64,000 nucleotides of DNA, from positions 124,001 through 188,000 of the forward strand of contig CM034137.1 in NCBI GenBank assembly GCA_019914995.1, given 5' to 3'. Below, piece after piece: positions 1 to 13,800 of this stretch (within the stretch, counting starts at the first letter, position 1; each line of letters starts with the position of its first letter). The notes below the pieces were generated by a model, which saw only the letters and a program-made list of their open reading frames with translations, was not told the DNA's origin and did no database searches. The DNA is from Acanthochlamys bracteata (Eukaryota > Streptophyta > Magnoliopsida > Pandanales > Velloziaceae). Both the position numbers and the translations under genes were made by a program.

Positions 1-1671
1 CTGGTGTATATCGAGATCCGTGGCAATGCCGGACGATCGCCACCGTCAGTTCTCGTCAGAAGCACGAATCTCGATGACGGACAACTGCAGGCGAGCGCCG
101 GTTGACGTCGCCTGTGGACCGAGTCTCTCTGTGTCTGTTGCTTTACTCTTTTCTGGTCTCTGTCTGCATTTTCGGTGGGGATTTTGATCTGCACCAAAAT
201 TGAAGGAGCGGGAATGGGAACCTTCACCTGTGGGACCAGCCGCCGTGTGTGAGAGAAGAGATGACTCTCAGATGAATGGAAGAACAACAACCACTGTAAT
301 CTTCTTTACTGCATTTTGCTTTGCTAATTTAAATAAATTTTAAGTTTTATTTATGAAACTAAAATTCGATATTACAATTAAAATATGTAAAATTAAATTT
401 TTGAAGAACTAAATATTTGATATAAAAATAAATAACTTTTTACGAGTAATAATACAATATATAAAATATATAACTTAAAATTAGGAGGAAAATATTTTTT
501 GTGATAATTCTCAAAATACAGCATAAGAGTTGACATTCTTAAAATATAAAACTTAAAATACAGCATAAGAATTTTTATAAAAAAAATGTTTTGACATTCT
601 TATATTCTTCCATCTTGTTGTGAAGTATTAAAAATACGCGTATCGCCGTCGTGCTTTTTAAATTTTTTTATACAATTGACAACTTGTTTCTTTTTAAGTT
701 GCTCCATCAGGACAGCGTTCTTATCTTTAAATGAAATGAAATGAATGAATCAAAACTTTGTTTGAAAGGGGATTTATTTATTTAATTATAGCAGGCAAAC
801 AGTAACAGCAATGTGAGATAGATATAACCAGAGGACGTTGACGAGCTTGAGGAAAACCGGCGTGCAGTTTACGAAAGAGCTATTATGTATAGCTCTAAGG
901 CAAATAACAGAACCGGTATGCTTAACAGCTGATGAACCGTCTCCGTAAATTTGTATGCAGCCTGCAAAGCCACAGAGATATCTATATATTCGTAAAGCAA
1001 GCAAACCAAATTTCCCTGCAACAGCAACCTGAAGGAGACTACGATGTAGGAAGCGTTTGAAATTGCTTATAAAATAAAGTTTTTATAAAATAAAAAATAT
1101 TTTTATTTTTTTTATTTTAAAATATAATAAAAATATATAATAAAAAATCTCACTTTATAAAAATTTTTTAAATTTTTTAAATTTTTAAATAAATATTTTA
1201 TATAATTATAAAATATATATTAAAAAATGTAAAATAAAGATGAAAAGAAAGGTCGGGGATAAGCAATCCCAAACACCCCCATAAAACACATCGTCACATG
1301 ACACTGATACCTCGAAGAAAATCCAACGTGGAACATTTAAGAAGCCTCCTCCTCTGGCAGTAGCATACGGCTACATTACCTCATAACTCATTCGGTAAAA
1401 CAGTTTTCCAAATATGATGATAATAACAGACAGCACTATGATCATCGATCTCTAATAAAATTTATTTCAATATTCGAAATTTTACTCAATTTGACAACAT
1501 TCTACAAAATGGGCAAGGAACAACCTACAGACATTCCAGTCAAGAAAGATCCAGCAACCTTGAAAGTACACCTATGTAGCTGCATGGGTATAGAAAATCC
1601 TTTCTACAGTCAACATGCTGCACTTGCCTAGAGCCATACTAACATAAAGTCACAGTATGTTTTTATCCTCA
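1..1671. other. Left-edge region without a supported gene
   Basis: The first 300 bases have fewer AT runs than what follows and could be the leader or promoter of a gene outside the window, but no exon with a recognisable product is visible. Positions 300-780 are AT-rich. One MITE-like repeat lies at 1049-1280 and is listed separately. The rest, up to the CPN20 stop codon, includes the 3' flank of CPN20. No RNA gene was seen. Confidence 0.5.
1049..1280. repeat. Tourist-like MITE, copy A
   Basis: This is an AT-rich element of about 230 bp. Its left end GGAAGCGTTTGAAATTGCTT and the reverse complement of its right end, GGGGGTGTTTGGGATTGCTT, form an imperfect terminal inverted repeat of roughly 20 bp. 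The interior is almost only A and T. No coding capacity. The flanks (GTA and ATA) do not give a clean target duplication. It belongs to the family also seen at 18540, 44493, 49553, 50391 and 52596. Confidence 0.55.
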
Positions 1672-4260
1672 TTAAGAAGAAAGGACAGCCATGATATCAG
1701 CTGCTCTTAAAGCAATATAGTCAGAGCCATCTGCACCCTTGAACTCGTTTCCAGCGTATTTTGAGTACATGACGGTGCTTCCTGGAGTGATTGAACGAGT
1801 TTTGCGCTTGCCGTCCTCATCCAGTGGTCCAGGACCTACTGCAACAACCTGCAACAACAGAAAAAGAATAAAAAAATAACAAAGCTTTCTGATCAATCAA
1901 ATACTAGAATTGAGGATAGACTCGGACGTTGCTAAATGTTGAACAGGTATATCAGGCCAGTAGAACAATAAAATACAAGATCTTAGCTTAGATTCTTATT
2001 TTACAAAATGATGTTGACCTTTCTTTATACCAATCACACTATACATCTTCCAGAGGATTTCCGCCAGAATATATATTTCTTTTGAGGCACAAGGCTAACC
2101 AAACAAAATGTGAATACATTGCCATTTCTTAATTACTACACAAACTAGCGAAAAGAGACATAAGCTCACCGTGCCAACGGAAGGCTTTTCCTTGGTTGCA
2201 TTAGTTAGCAACAAGCCCCCAGCAGTCTTCTCTTCAGCTTCAGCAACCTTTAGCAAAAAACAAGAAGACATAGCGCATCAACATTTTTCTAAAGCAAGTG
2301 AAAGATAGAAATTATAAGATAAACCTAGCCAACATTGTTCAAGAATTATCAACAATGGTAGGTGGTCTTACAAAAATAATACGTTTCATTAAAAACTTGA
2401 AGTAACCTTAATAAGAACACGGTCATTCAGAGGTTTGAGGTCTTTAATATCATCTGTCTCCAGAATACCCACAATATCATCTTCCTTCAAAAGAAGATGC
2501 TTAGCCCCATTAAAGTCTAGTTCAGTCCCTGCGTATTTGGAGTATACAACCTGAGCTCCATTCTGCAAACACAGCAGTCAATCAGTTAACACAAGAAAGC
2601 AATGGCTTTAATGAAGCGTAGGTGAAACAAATCTATTATAGACCTGTATATTCCTTTATTCACAAATTGCAGGATTTTTTTTCTAAAGGGTAACACGTTA
2701 CACAGAGAACAAGAAAACAACAATAAGGGAAGGACCTGTTTCCAACTTGGAATGATCACACTACCATTGTAATGCAAGGAAGTCGAAACTTAAGAAATCA
2801 ACAATTAACTTCTCCAAGAGCCTTGAACAGTCTTCGACTTGAAATTATGAGCAAAATGAAGATGACAATGTTCAACTTGAATTATGAGTAAGATGACCCT
2901 CAATGTTACTATCTCTGACGAATTGTGGTTATTAAATAATCATTACGGGGACGTTTGGGTGCTTAAAATAAAGAGTTTTTCTGAAAAAGAGCTTATCTTG
3001 GAGCTTTTGAACAAACGAGCTTGATTTTTTTATATTAAAAAAATAAAATTTATATATATAACTTTTCTGGTGTACAATTTATCTATGCGATCTAAATTTT
3101 AAAATAATTTATAATTATTAAAAAAATAAATATTGGCAGGTGCTTATTTTTCAGTTCATTACTGTCACTGACATAAGGCAATTGTCACTACCTCACATGT
3201 TCACTTCATATAACCTCAGATATGCATATTTATTACAGCTGTAGTAGAGCAAAAGGTATAAATTGCCAAGCAATCAGACCCCGACAATGACATATCGAAC
3301 TCATAGTACCTGCACACTGATGTCAACTTTGCTGTTGCCAATTGTTCTACCTTCTCCAATTGCAACAACTTCACCGCCTTGGGGTTTACTCTGTGCAGTC
3401 GTAGGAAGCAAAATGCCTCCACTTGTCTTCTCTTCAGAGGACTTGATTTTAACAAGCACTCTGTCAGCCAGAGGTTTAATAGAAGTGTACTGCAGCAATA
3501 AATTGGACAAGATCATCATGTCATTCTTGCACGAATAAGAATTAAATATGCTCGAAGAGAATTCAACGATCATCTCTAGAAAAAAATAATAAACATAAAG
3601 AAACAGATATCACCACTTACACTCCAAAAAAGCAGAACAATGGAGACAAAATCATAAAGAAGCAGCAAAGAACATAGCAGCAGTGACAAACTACTAACAA
3701 ACTTTATTAATCTCCAAGCACAAAGAGATGAGGGTACATTTTACCATCCATACTATTGTTTTTTGCTCAACACTCTTGCACAAACACTAGGTATGCAAAA
3801 CAGGATTGCTCAAACAACAACTTGTACAAAGAGTTAGCAATGAAACAAAGTGAAAAACTTGAACTGCTGTCACAATTTTGAATACACAAACCAAGGTTTT
3901 GTGAAGGAGTTTTTATCTTTATGCTCAAGGAATTTAAGCAGATAGTGACAACCTTTAACATAAGGGAATCGTATGCAAAACCCAACCAAGAATTAGGGAA
4001 CTTGGTCTCTCTGAAAAGTGCAAATTGCCATAAGAAACAACAAAGGGCCAACAGTACATTACCCCAAACTGGAATGTAGCTCAAATTCTTTATACCTTCG
4101 GTGCTACGACGGTGGCGGCTTTAACAACAAGTCCTTGGTAGCTCCGCCTCGATCTACTGAAAGACCCAAAGGTGGACGAAGATCTTGACGGCGCAGGAGA
4201 AACACGGAGACCTTGAAATCCCAGCAAGATTGCGTTACCAGAAAGCTGAGAGGTTGCCAT
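1672..4260 (-). CDS. CPN20: 20 kDa chaperonin, chloroplastic (double GroES-domain co-chaperonin)
   Basis: Co-chaperonin that caps the chloroplast Cpn60 chaperonin during protein folding. Five coding exons on the minus strand: 4260-4096, 3489-3310, 2562-2407, 2247-2170 and 1848-1672. All junctions are GT-AG and every exon is a whole number of codons. The product is 251 aa, close to Arabidopsis CPN20 (253 aa). Residues 1 to about 52 look like a Ser/Arg-rich plastid transit peptide. Two cpn10 domains follow in tandem. Each starts with a KPL-DRVL-K motif ([12 protein letters not shown] and [12 protein letters not shown]), has a GG(I/L)LL mobile-loop segment (TSGGILLP and TAGGLLLT) and ends with [16 protein letters not shown]. 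The duplicated domain separates it from single-domain mitochondrial CPN10. The start is the first ATG of the transit-peptide exon. No defects seen. Confidence 0.96.
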
Positions 4261-5116
4261 TTAATTTAAACCTACAAAGGATAATAAATGAGGGGTAACC
4301 AAGAAACAATCTAACAACAGAAAACTTCAGTGGATGAAACAAAACAAGATAAAACAATACGAATTAATTTATCAAGAGAAGAAAAACTGTATAAAGATGG
4401 CACCTTTCTAACAGATTAATGAAGAAAGAAATTCAAGAGCTCTTTGAGAAGAAAACAAAAAACAAATACCTCTTTATTTATCCTACTTTATCTAATCTAC
4501 AGAAATCTAAAAGCGAGCGAGGGAGGGAGATGAGTTCAGTTCAGAGTTGAGAAGAACGCCATCGCCTTTCAGTTCTTTGCAACTAGTATCCAAAGTGAAG
4601 TAGGTCCCGTATCTCGATGGAATATATTAGATATCGTGTACTTTCAATGGACAACAAATCAAAACGCTCCACGTTATTGAATTAGGTTTTCTTCGAGTCG
4701 TACCCATAAACTAGAGAGTTAGATCCATCCTTCGCTCGACGTTTCTAGAATTGTATTTCAATCTTTTAGTCCACTGGTTCCCCAGTTGCTGTAATGTCGG
4801 CCCGTTCAAAACTAATGAGGCCGAACTATTGTTGAAAGAAATGTATACACTATACAGTCGTCAAATTCTGCAGTCCTGTTCAAGTCGCAAAAAACATTCT
4901 CAGAATGCAAACTGGTGAAGAAGCTAGAAAGCATACCAAGAACAGAACGACCATTTTCCATCGGTAAAAATTGCGCCTACAAGAGATTTTTACTTGGAAT
5001 ATGTACAGAAACAAACATTAATCATTGGCTTATGCTTTTTACATCGTGCAGGTACATTAACCGAACAACAAACGCAAAATAGAATCATCAGGTGATACTC
5101 TGAAAACCCAAGTGGC
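4261..5116. other. Region between CPN20 and FRS
   Basis: It holds the presumed 5' leader and promoter of CPN20 (from 4261 up) and the 3' flank of the FRS gene (below 5117). No open reading frame of interest and no recognisable repeat was found. Confidence 0.5.
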
Positions 5117-8100
5117 CTATTCACCAGTCCGACTGTTGAGATGAGAGCCTCCAAAAAATGGTTGTTGTTGATGCATGTCTGAGGCTGTATAACCCTGTAA
5201 AAATTATAATAAGTAAAAACACCAATGAAGCCATCTCAGTTTCTATATATAGCACAAGAAGGTATATATGAATCTACAGAACCTTAAGTAATAGGTTAAG
5301 GCAGAACCTAAGACTAATAAACTATTACAAAGAGCAAGAGATATATTAACTAAATGACATACACAATTTGGTTCAAATAATTAACTGCTAACCTGATTCA
5401 TATGTACACCACCCTGGAAAGACTGCTGCTGCATATCAGAAGCAGGTGTCCCCTGCATATACCGCAAAATCAAACACACATTTAATTTGACAACTTCTAT
5501 GTAATATTCACTGCAATGCACTCTAAAAGACACCTACATGACCAAAATCAGCCATGCCGTGGAAACCATGTTGTTGAGCATGGGCAATTACAGGCAGATG
5601 AACAGATACACTTGAAGGGGATCTGTTACCACAATTCACTGCATTCGTCTTCGTGTCATTTTCATTCACAGATCTGGCTTCCTTGCTCCACCGTTTCAGG
5701 AAGTACCTAAGTGGCAACTCTTTGATATTTCTAAAATCTAAAACTTTCAACATATGACAGCATGGGATCCCCATAGACTCAAACTTTTTACAAGTGCAGA
5801 AAACTGAACAATCAGATGCGTCAAATCTCACAAAATGTTCTTTAGGTTTCTCCGTCACGACAACTTTATATTCAGATACAGTCTCAACTTCACCGCACCC
5901 GTACAGCATACAATCCATAAACATCTCAAATTCTTTTCGAAAAATTTCGAACACTACTGGAGTATAAATATTAGCAGCTTGTCTCAACATCTTTGAAGGA
6001 GGTATTCTCGGGAAACTTTGACTTGCATGAAAATCAGCTTGCAGCTCTGCATACCGATGCTCATCTACTACTCTTTCATAATGCTTAAAGAAGGACAGGA
6101 GATCTAATTGCGGGCTCAAGTATTTCTTTAGCCCACTACTCAAGCCTTCAGTTTGCAATGTGCTCTTCATATCAGCAGAAAATATATCCCGGCCATATGG
6201 CAAGGCCCAATGTTGCCTCTCTTCAAACAGCTTGGCCAAGCATTCGTTGTTCCTAAGATCATATTTGTCTAACAGTATTCTCCATGCTGATAGGAAATCT
6301 TCCTCATCCTCACAATCGTAAATGCATTTGCCGAAATCCTTTGCAAATGTTTTTGAACCTTGGAATGCATTAGTAAGATGCTTCGAAGCATTCTGATAAA
6401 CATGCCATACACAAAGGCGATGAATTGTGCCTGGCCAAGCCAATGGAATTGCACTAGCTATAGCTGCACATTGATCCGTAAGAACTGTCTTTGGTTGTTT
6501 TCCATGCACAGCAATCTTAAAAGTGTCAAATAACCATTTAAAAGATTCTACAGATTCATCATATAACAATGCTGCACCAAATATAATTGCTTGTTTGTGA
6601 TGGTTGACACCAATAAATGGCACACATGGCCTACCATAGCCATTTGTCCGATAAGTTGTATCTATACAAACAACATCACCAAAGGAGCCGAAGTCCTTCA
6701 TTGACTTCCCATCTGCCCAGAAAATATTGGTCAGTTTATCATCCTCATCAACTTGTAACGCATAAAAGAAAGATGGATTGTTTAGCTGCATGCTCTGTAG
6801 ATATTTGAGCACAGCTCCAGCATCTCCCATCTGCATAGCCTTCATACGCTTGGCTCTCAAATGATTTTTATATTCAGCGGGAAGAAAGTTAATGTTGCGG
6901 AAACCTCCAAGTTGCTTACTGACTGAATCATTGTTTGGCTTGGGACTTGTTCCAGAATCGTCTGACAAATCTGCTTCAGCAACTTGAACGTCAGTAGTTA
7001 TCCTATGTGACCTCAACATGTGGGTCGTTGAAGGAGGAGCAGGCTGATGGTTGTGGTCAGGCAAAAATTCAGAAATACGGTACTTCCCATTCGATTGGAG
7101 CTTGATGGTCATGCGTGCAGGACAACCTATCCTTGTTTCTGGTTTTGGTCTCTTCACTTCCTTCGCCCCTTTTTTATCCTTACGGAAGCCTTCTCTCGAG
7201 CACACAAAAGTTCTTGATCTGATAATGTTTTCAGAAGATTTATCAGCAGAACTTTTTCTAACACTGAAGCCAACATATCCAGCGTACTTGTTATAAAATT
7301 CATATGCCTTGTCTTCACTCTCAAACTCCATATTAACTTCAGGTACAAGTTTTTCACTGGATGCATCTTCCACAGAAGCATCAAAGCCAATCACTTTTCT
7401 CATTTTTCCCTGTTTATTCAGACTCTAGAATGATTCGACAGCTTTAGATAACGATCAGGCAAACAATAAGACTACAGTAGACAGAATAAGACATAATCAC
7501 GACTTCCAAAAATAAAACCTTGTAGGTTTTGAGATGACTATTAGAACATGCATCTATAACGTACCATTAAATTGAACAACTTATCAAAACTCTGCAGAAT
7601 GTTTCTTGAAAAATCGCTTGCATATGCAGGAGTGTCTCTGTGAAATAGTTTTATGTAAAATCTCTAACCTTATAAAATCAATAAATTGATATCGTGAAAA
7701 CAGATTTATTCATCAGCCAGTTTTGGAGCAAAAGCCACGGCTTATGCTGTCACATCTTTTCAAAAAAATACCTTTTAATGACACAAAAACCATGTTCCAC
7801 TTACTCCAAAACTACAATAGGAGAAATGATCACACGTTGTTGCTAATGATCATAGAGTACAGTGTCTAGTTCTGAGGAAAATATAACAGAGCAACAAAAG
7901 AGTTCAAAGGTAAAAACTGAAAGACCTAAATTAAAATAGTAGTGATTATGAATTTAACATTCAGGATTACATACCTTTGTCCATGCTATTCCGCATGCAT
8001 TACATAAAGTCCTTGGACCCTCTGGCCCACGACGCATATGAGGAGTGGACTTTGCACTGATGCCACAGCGAAGACATCTGAAAGTGTAGATTGAAACGAA

Positions 8101-8721
8101 GTTAGGAGGTTTCTACATCTTCCTAATGTCTGGATAAAACAGGAAGAAATTTTATGAAAAAAAACGTTGAGAAAACACTTCATATTTCATCCTTTTCATA
8201 GCTTACACCACATTGTTTAGATTTATTAGGTGAGTTCATGAAAAGAAAAACCTAATGGGGAACTGTCAACATGTCCTAGAATCGCAAAGGGTATAGCATT
8301 GTATTAGAGTAGGAATGGACAAACATTAGCAGAGAGTACAGTATCAAGTGGATATACACTTTCTATGACTTGTCTCCAAATATACAATATCTGGAGACTG
8401 CAATAATTAGAAGATATTCACATTATCAGAATTATTTCCAATTACGAAACTACGATAGACTGCAATACAATTTTCCTTCTAACCCCAAATCCCCAGCTAT
8501 AGCAACTTCCCATTTTGTTAACAACAACGGATAAACGACTAAGATGTACAAACGATTCGCTCAAATCATGCGAATTCATCGTACCTGAGGGACCCGCCGT
8601 CGAGGCAATCGTCACCGTTGGTTGACTGGAATGCAGCGACATCAGAATCCTCTTCCGCCACTTCGTACTGCACGTTAGACGGATAGAGGCCGACGCCGGC
8701 GGCCGTGCCCGGCATGTGCAT
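5117..8721 (-). CDS. FAR1-RELATED SEQUENCE protein with N-terminal GATA-type zinc finger
   Basis: Probable transcription factor of the FAR1/FHY3 family, which derives from MULE transposases. Exons on the minus strand: 8721-8585, 8077-7975, 7409-5538, 5452-5393 and 5194-5117. All are GT-AG and in phase, giving 749 aa. Exon 2 encodes a GATA finger with spacing C-X2-C-X20-C-X2-C (Cys 47, 50, 71, 74; core [10 protein letters not shown]), the spacing seen in TIFY/ZML-type GATA factors. The large exon encodes a FAR1 DNA-binding domain (about 109-200), a MULE transposase-like domain (about 300-400; [18 protein letters not shown]) and a SWIM finger (618-632, CTC...CCH). The last two short exons encode Gln-rich, mutually similar tails ([10 protein letters not shown] and [10 protein letters not shown]). 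An in-frame stop precedes the first ATG. A model starting at 7403 would lack the GATA finger. The splice from exon 2 to exon 3 needs confirmation by cDNA. Confidence 0.88.
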
Positions 8722-10824
8722 GCGTGGTACCCAGCAGTGATCACACTATTCCTCCATCGATTAATTCCTCACCGAACTTTAACGGAATTCAAGCTCCAAA
8801 GTTCAATCGAAATAGAAGTGCACTGTAATTTGGAGGAAGATCGAATCGAAAAACCCTAACGCGCGAGTTCAGATTTGGGGGAAAGGGATCTGATCGGGAG
8901 CACAAGATAGGCGAGAGCTACTGCTGTTGGACACGTGCGGACTTCTCCTTTTAATTTTTAGGCGTCATTTTATTTACCGCGAAAAATTATATAGATTGAC
9001 CACTGTCTACATGCTATAATTGTCTGATTTGGACCGTCGGATTGATCTAAAAATTATCAAATCGATCTTAGTTTGTAAAAAATCTAAATATGTAATTAAT
9101 TCGCTGTGACCCGATCCAAACAAATTTCAAATTTGATCTGACAAATTACCTATCCATCTCCAATCGATCCAACTGAATAAAAAAATATATAGATATTAAA
9201 AAAATATTTTAAATATAGATCTATTTTCGATAATTAGTTTTCTCCAATCTGCTCTAATTTTGTCTGTGATCTTTAGTTATTTCTATAATATGTATCTGCT
9301 TCTATATTTACTTGCGATCTTCGGTTCTTTGCCCGATCTGCTTTCGGTTCTTCTACTTTTTCTTTCGACCAATTCTGAAATTCCTACTAAATTTGTCTTC
9401 TTATTTGGTTTTTCCTCTCGTTCTGCATTTTCTTCTTCTTTCTACGATTTGCATCTTTCTTTTTCTGCTAGTTGGGCTCAGCTCAGTGCAAGAACTGATT
9501 TATTTTTTTTTCTTCCTAATTGAAATTTTTTTTTTGTTCTGATTTTTTCATATTTTCGTAACGATTTCTAGCGCAAGACTTAATTTCAAATGACAGCATC
9601 GACGAGATAAGGATGACAAGGAGGATGATCACCGCTCTTTCTCGCATCGGCCTCCATCATTAGCTTAGTTGCTGCCGTCTGTGATGATTCCTTCACCTTC
9701 ATCTTCGTCTCCCTTGCAACAGAGCTTGCACATGCGAGGAAGCTAGCAGCGCTAGATATGATCAAAAGTGAGCAGCGACGAAGTTATACAGCAGCATCAC
9801 CAAAAACAAGCTCCAAGTGAGAGACGAGCGGCAAAGTTGGAGAAACGAGTGCGAGAAGGATTTTTGTTCATCATCGATCATGAAAGAGTTATTGGCCCAG
9901 CGAGTTTAACCGTTAACCCGTCAGGCCTAACTAAGAACCGTCAATCCAAATAACTTTTCGGATCGAAGTCCGTTTCAGTTCCGACAACTATGACTTAGGC
10001 AACTTATTATGTATTCTTCCGAATTTAGATAATAGTGTGCTAACTAGTGCAAGTTCAAAATTTTAGACTAGAAATTAGAAAATGAATAGAAATTAGTGAA
10101 AGTTTAAAATTATGTTTTATTTCAATTTTAAAAATAAATTTCCGTTATAATCTAAAAATAATTTTTTAAAATTTTAAAATATGATAAATAGTGTAATTAT
10201 GATTTTTTAAAGTTGAAATAGACAAGTTAATTTTTTGCAAAGTTTCACTAATTTTTTTTTTTTTGTAAAGTACTTTACTTTTAGCAACTCAAATGACCCC
10301 TTATATAATTAACTGAATTTTTTTTATTAAAATGAGTTCATAAATTTGTTTCTTCGAAATTATATTTAAAAGTTTTAAGTTCATATAAATATAGATTAAA
10401 TTAAAATAAGAACGAGTTTTATATAATTTGTATTTTTAATAATGGTAAGTACTAGTTTCTCAAAAAATGAATAAATAATGTTAGAATTATGATCAATTGC
10501 TGTATTGAAAACAACAAACTAAAACAAAAAATACATAAGAATTTCATACAGTTACGGTCAAAGTCAATGTGTGAACAATATTTGACCATCCTTATCTAAT
10601 AACTGTAGTGCTATTTCCCGCCAAAATCAAACTGCCTTCTCCCGTAATGGAAGGTTAACCATCAGCAAGGAGTTCTTACACCAACAGAATTAAACCTCTT
10701 ATAGCTAAGCCTTCTTCTCTTCTTCCCCTCTCCAAAAAGCCTCTTTCCATCAACAAAATTATTTCTGCGAGCTGCAGGAAATTGAAAATTAAAATTTCTT
10801 TCTAAGCTGCTTGTTGATTTGTAG
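8722..10824. other. Divergent intergenic region between FRS and USP kinase
   Basis: It holds the promoters of two divergent genes. A telo-box-like AAACCCTAA lies at about 8851, just upstream of the FRS start. Positions 9240-9550 are strongly T/C-rich on the plus strand and give only low-complexity reading frames. A 61-codon frame at 9768-9953 has no recognisable product. Positions 10000-10500 are AT-rich. No gene is supported. Confidence 0.5.
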
Positions 10825-13800
10825 ATGTGGAAGAGTGGGAACTCCAAAGACCTTCAGGCCTTCCTTGGTGTACCGGTTGGGCAACTTGTGGCGGTGGCTG
10901 TTGATTCAGACAAGAACAGCCATAACGCGCTCAAGTGGGCTGCTGATCATTTCCTCAGCAAGAACCACTTGTTCTACCTCGTCCATGTCAGGCGCAAGAT
11001 CTCCGGCATATCAGATTCAAGTACTATTTCTTGGAAAATCTTCCCTCACAATTTCATTGCAAACCAACTATCGGTAGTGATCAAAGTGGTCTTGGATATA
11101 GTTGTTAACCCAGAATCATGGAAATTAAGCAACATGTTACAGTCGATGCAACTGCTTAATTATCGATATTTCATTTAATTTGAAACATGCACCACCTTTG
11201 ATCTAATATTCTCTATAACTACTCTTCTTTGTTCAGATGGGCAGGATCTTGACGATATGGACGATGACATCAGGTCGGCAATGTCAGAAGACATGGATTA
11301 TAGGACAAAAGAACTGCTTATTCCTTTCCAAGTCTTTTGCAGCAGAAAAGGGGTATGTAAAGTTTGAGAGATGCAACGATGATATTGGGAATCGAGATAT
11401 CGTTGATTCAATATGAAGCTACATGAGGATGCCTTGTGTTTATCCCTTCATTCCTTTAATTGCTCCTATTCTGATACAAGGATGCATGCTAATATTTGTT
11501 TGCTGATGTTTTAACTTTGCAGCTGCAATGCAAAGAAATAATCTTGGATGACACCGACGTACCCAAAGCCATCGTCAACTTTGTTACACATCAAAATATC
11601 GATAAGCTGATTTTGGGGGCATCGTCGAGGAATGCCTTGACTAGGTATGAAATGCAAACCTCCTTTAAGCAAGTTGTAATTAATTCCGCACTCAAGGACT
11701 TTGATCTACTTCTCTTAATGCATGCATTCTGCAGAACTTTTCGGCAACCTGATATACCAACTTCCGTCTCTAAGAATGCTCCTGATTTCTGCTCAATCTA
11801 TGTTATCTCAAAAGGAAAGGTTTCTTCAGTTCGTCCTGCAAGTCGACCAAATGTTCATCCTGTAAACAGACCAGATCCTGAACCTGCCACAAACCAATTC
11901 CAGTCAATCAAGAGTAAGCTTTCAGTCATTTTAAGTACCCGTCTTGGCCAAAAACTTTGATGCATGGCATTCTAATAAGTTTTTATGGTACTACAGGCGA
12001 ACCAGAAATGAAACCTCGAAGCGCGTCACCTAGAAGGTGTGCTCAAACATATATTTTTTTGTGTGCTCACCGTTTATAATCCAGGGGGCACTCTTCGTAT
12101 ATGTAGCATGCTAAGAATCGCTAGATAACCTACTCAGACAAATATAACATTTACGTTTAAGAATCGCTAAATTCTTGTCTTTCTTTATGTTTTCTTTGAT
12201 TTCTTTGTCTTCAGATCCGCATTGCATTGGGGGCCGAGGGTTGCAAATGAAACGGAGGCATCATCTGTTGAAGTGATGTATGACATGTCCAGAAGAGGAG
12301 GCCAAGCTGCAGCAAATCCTGAGTATTCCTACCAGAGTATAGCTTCATGTCCCAGCCCGTGCAGCGGTTACACGGGAAGTCCCCCACCTTTCTATCCTCG
12401 CGAATATTTAAACAAGCGTCCCAACACGCATATGAGAACTACTGAAATGAACAAGACTGGGGAAGAGGGTTGGTCGAATACTTTAGGTTCCAGTGCCTAT
12501 TCTCCTGTTTTCTCCTATGAGGGATCATCTAAGTCATCTTGGTCCGGGAACTCCTTCATGTCCAACACTTCTGTGGTATGTTTTACTTTGATGCTCAAAA
12601 TGCCTTCTCTTTTACGAACCAATCCAATGAGATTATATGAAACTCTGAATTATAGGATGATGTGGATTCTGAAATCAGAAGGTTGAGGCAAGAATTAGAT
12701 AGGACACTGGAAATCTATGAAGGCGTCTCAAGGGTGAGCATGGATTTAATTTCTTCGGAGAATGAAAGCTATACATTTTCCAAATTGATTATAATTCTTA
12801 GTATCATCTTCTGATTATCATGCGCCGCAACTGATTTCTTCGTATGCGGTTTACAGAACAAGAAGTTCAATGAGGAAGTTAGCAAACCAACGGATTACCA
12901 AAGACCAAGGCAACTGGCAGACTCATCACCAGACGCAGCACCTAAGAAAACCGAACCGGAGTCAAACAAGATGGTCGCAATTGATGCCAATCTTGCAGAT
13001 GCCTTGTCATCAACCATTCGATACCGAAGATACACAATGGAAGAGATTCAGAAGGCGACTGATGATTTCTCAGATGCTTTGAAGATCGGAGAGGGTGGAT
13101 ATGGACCTGTTTATAAATCCACTCTTGATCACACTGTTGTTGCCATCAAGATCCTCAAATGCGATACTGTCTATGGCATGAAACAGTTCCACCGAGAGGT
13201 CATTGAAAATTAAAACTTCTTTCTTTTATTATAATAATTTCATGAACAAAGAATTCGATGAATGGAAGTGTGAGAAATTCTTCTCAATGTGTGTTTCAAA
13301 CTTTCAGGTGGAGGTCTTGAGTTGCATCAGGCACCCAAACATGGTGCTACTGATGGGGGCTTGCCCAGAGTACGGCTGCCTAGTCTATGAGTTCATGGCG
13401 AATGGCAGCCTCGAGGACCGACTGTTCTGCCTAGACGGCACACCGCCTCTCTCATGGCAGCAGCGTTTCAAGATCGCAGCAGAGATTGCGACTGGGCTTC
13501 TTTTCCTGCACCAGACGAAGCCGGAGCCTTTGGTTCACCGTGATCTAAAACCCGCCAACATTCTTCTTGACCACAACTTAGTCAGCAAGATTGCTGACGT
13601 GGGCCTGGCCCGTATCATCCCTCCGGCACCCCCAGGTTCTCAGTCGACCCAATACCACATGACTGCTGCAGCTGGAACCTTCTGCTACATCGACCCAGAG
13701 TATCAGAAGACAGGAATGCTGGGGATCAAGTCGGATGTTTATGCGCTCGGAATCATACTGCTGCAGCTGATCACGGGATCTCCACCGATGGGAGTTGCAC

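Noticed and set aside
2945-3165. Another full MITE in CPN20 intron 2
   Set aside because: A left end resembling GGGGACGTTTGGGTGC is visible at about 2945, but no matching right end with CCAAACG was found. At most a truncated copy.
7154-7403. Start of the FRS protein at the internal ATG at 7403
   Set aside because: The frame continues upstream through an acceptor (AACAG|GGAAAA) to an exon with a perfect GATA finger and further to a clean first exon. The internal start stays possible as an isoform.
13203-13310. Kinase frame read upstream through 13203-13307 as coding
   Set aside because: It adds residues between FHRE and VEVLSC that do not occur in this kinase family. A GT donor at 13199 and an AG at 13307 remove it exactly.
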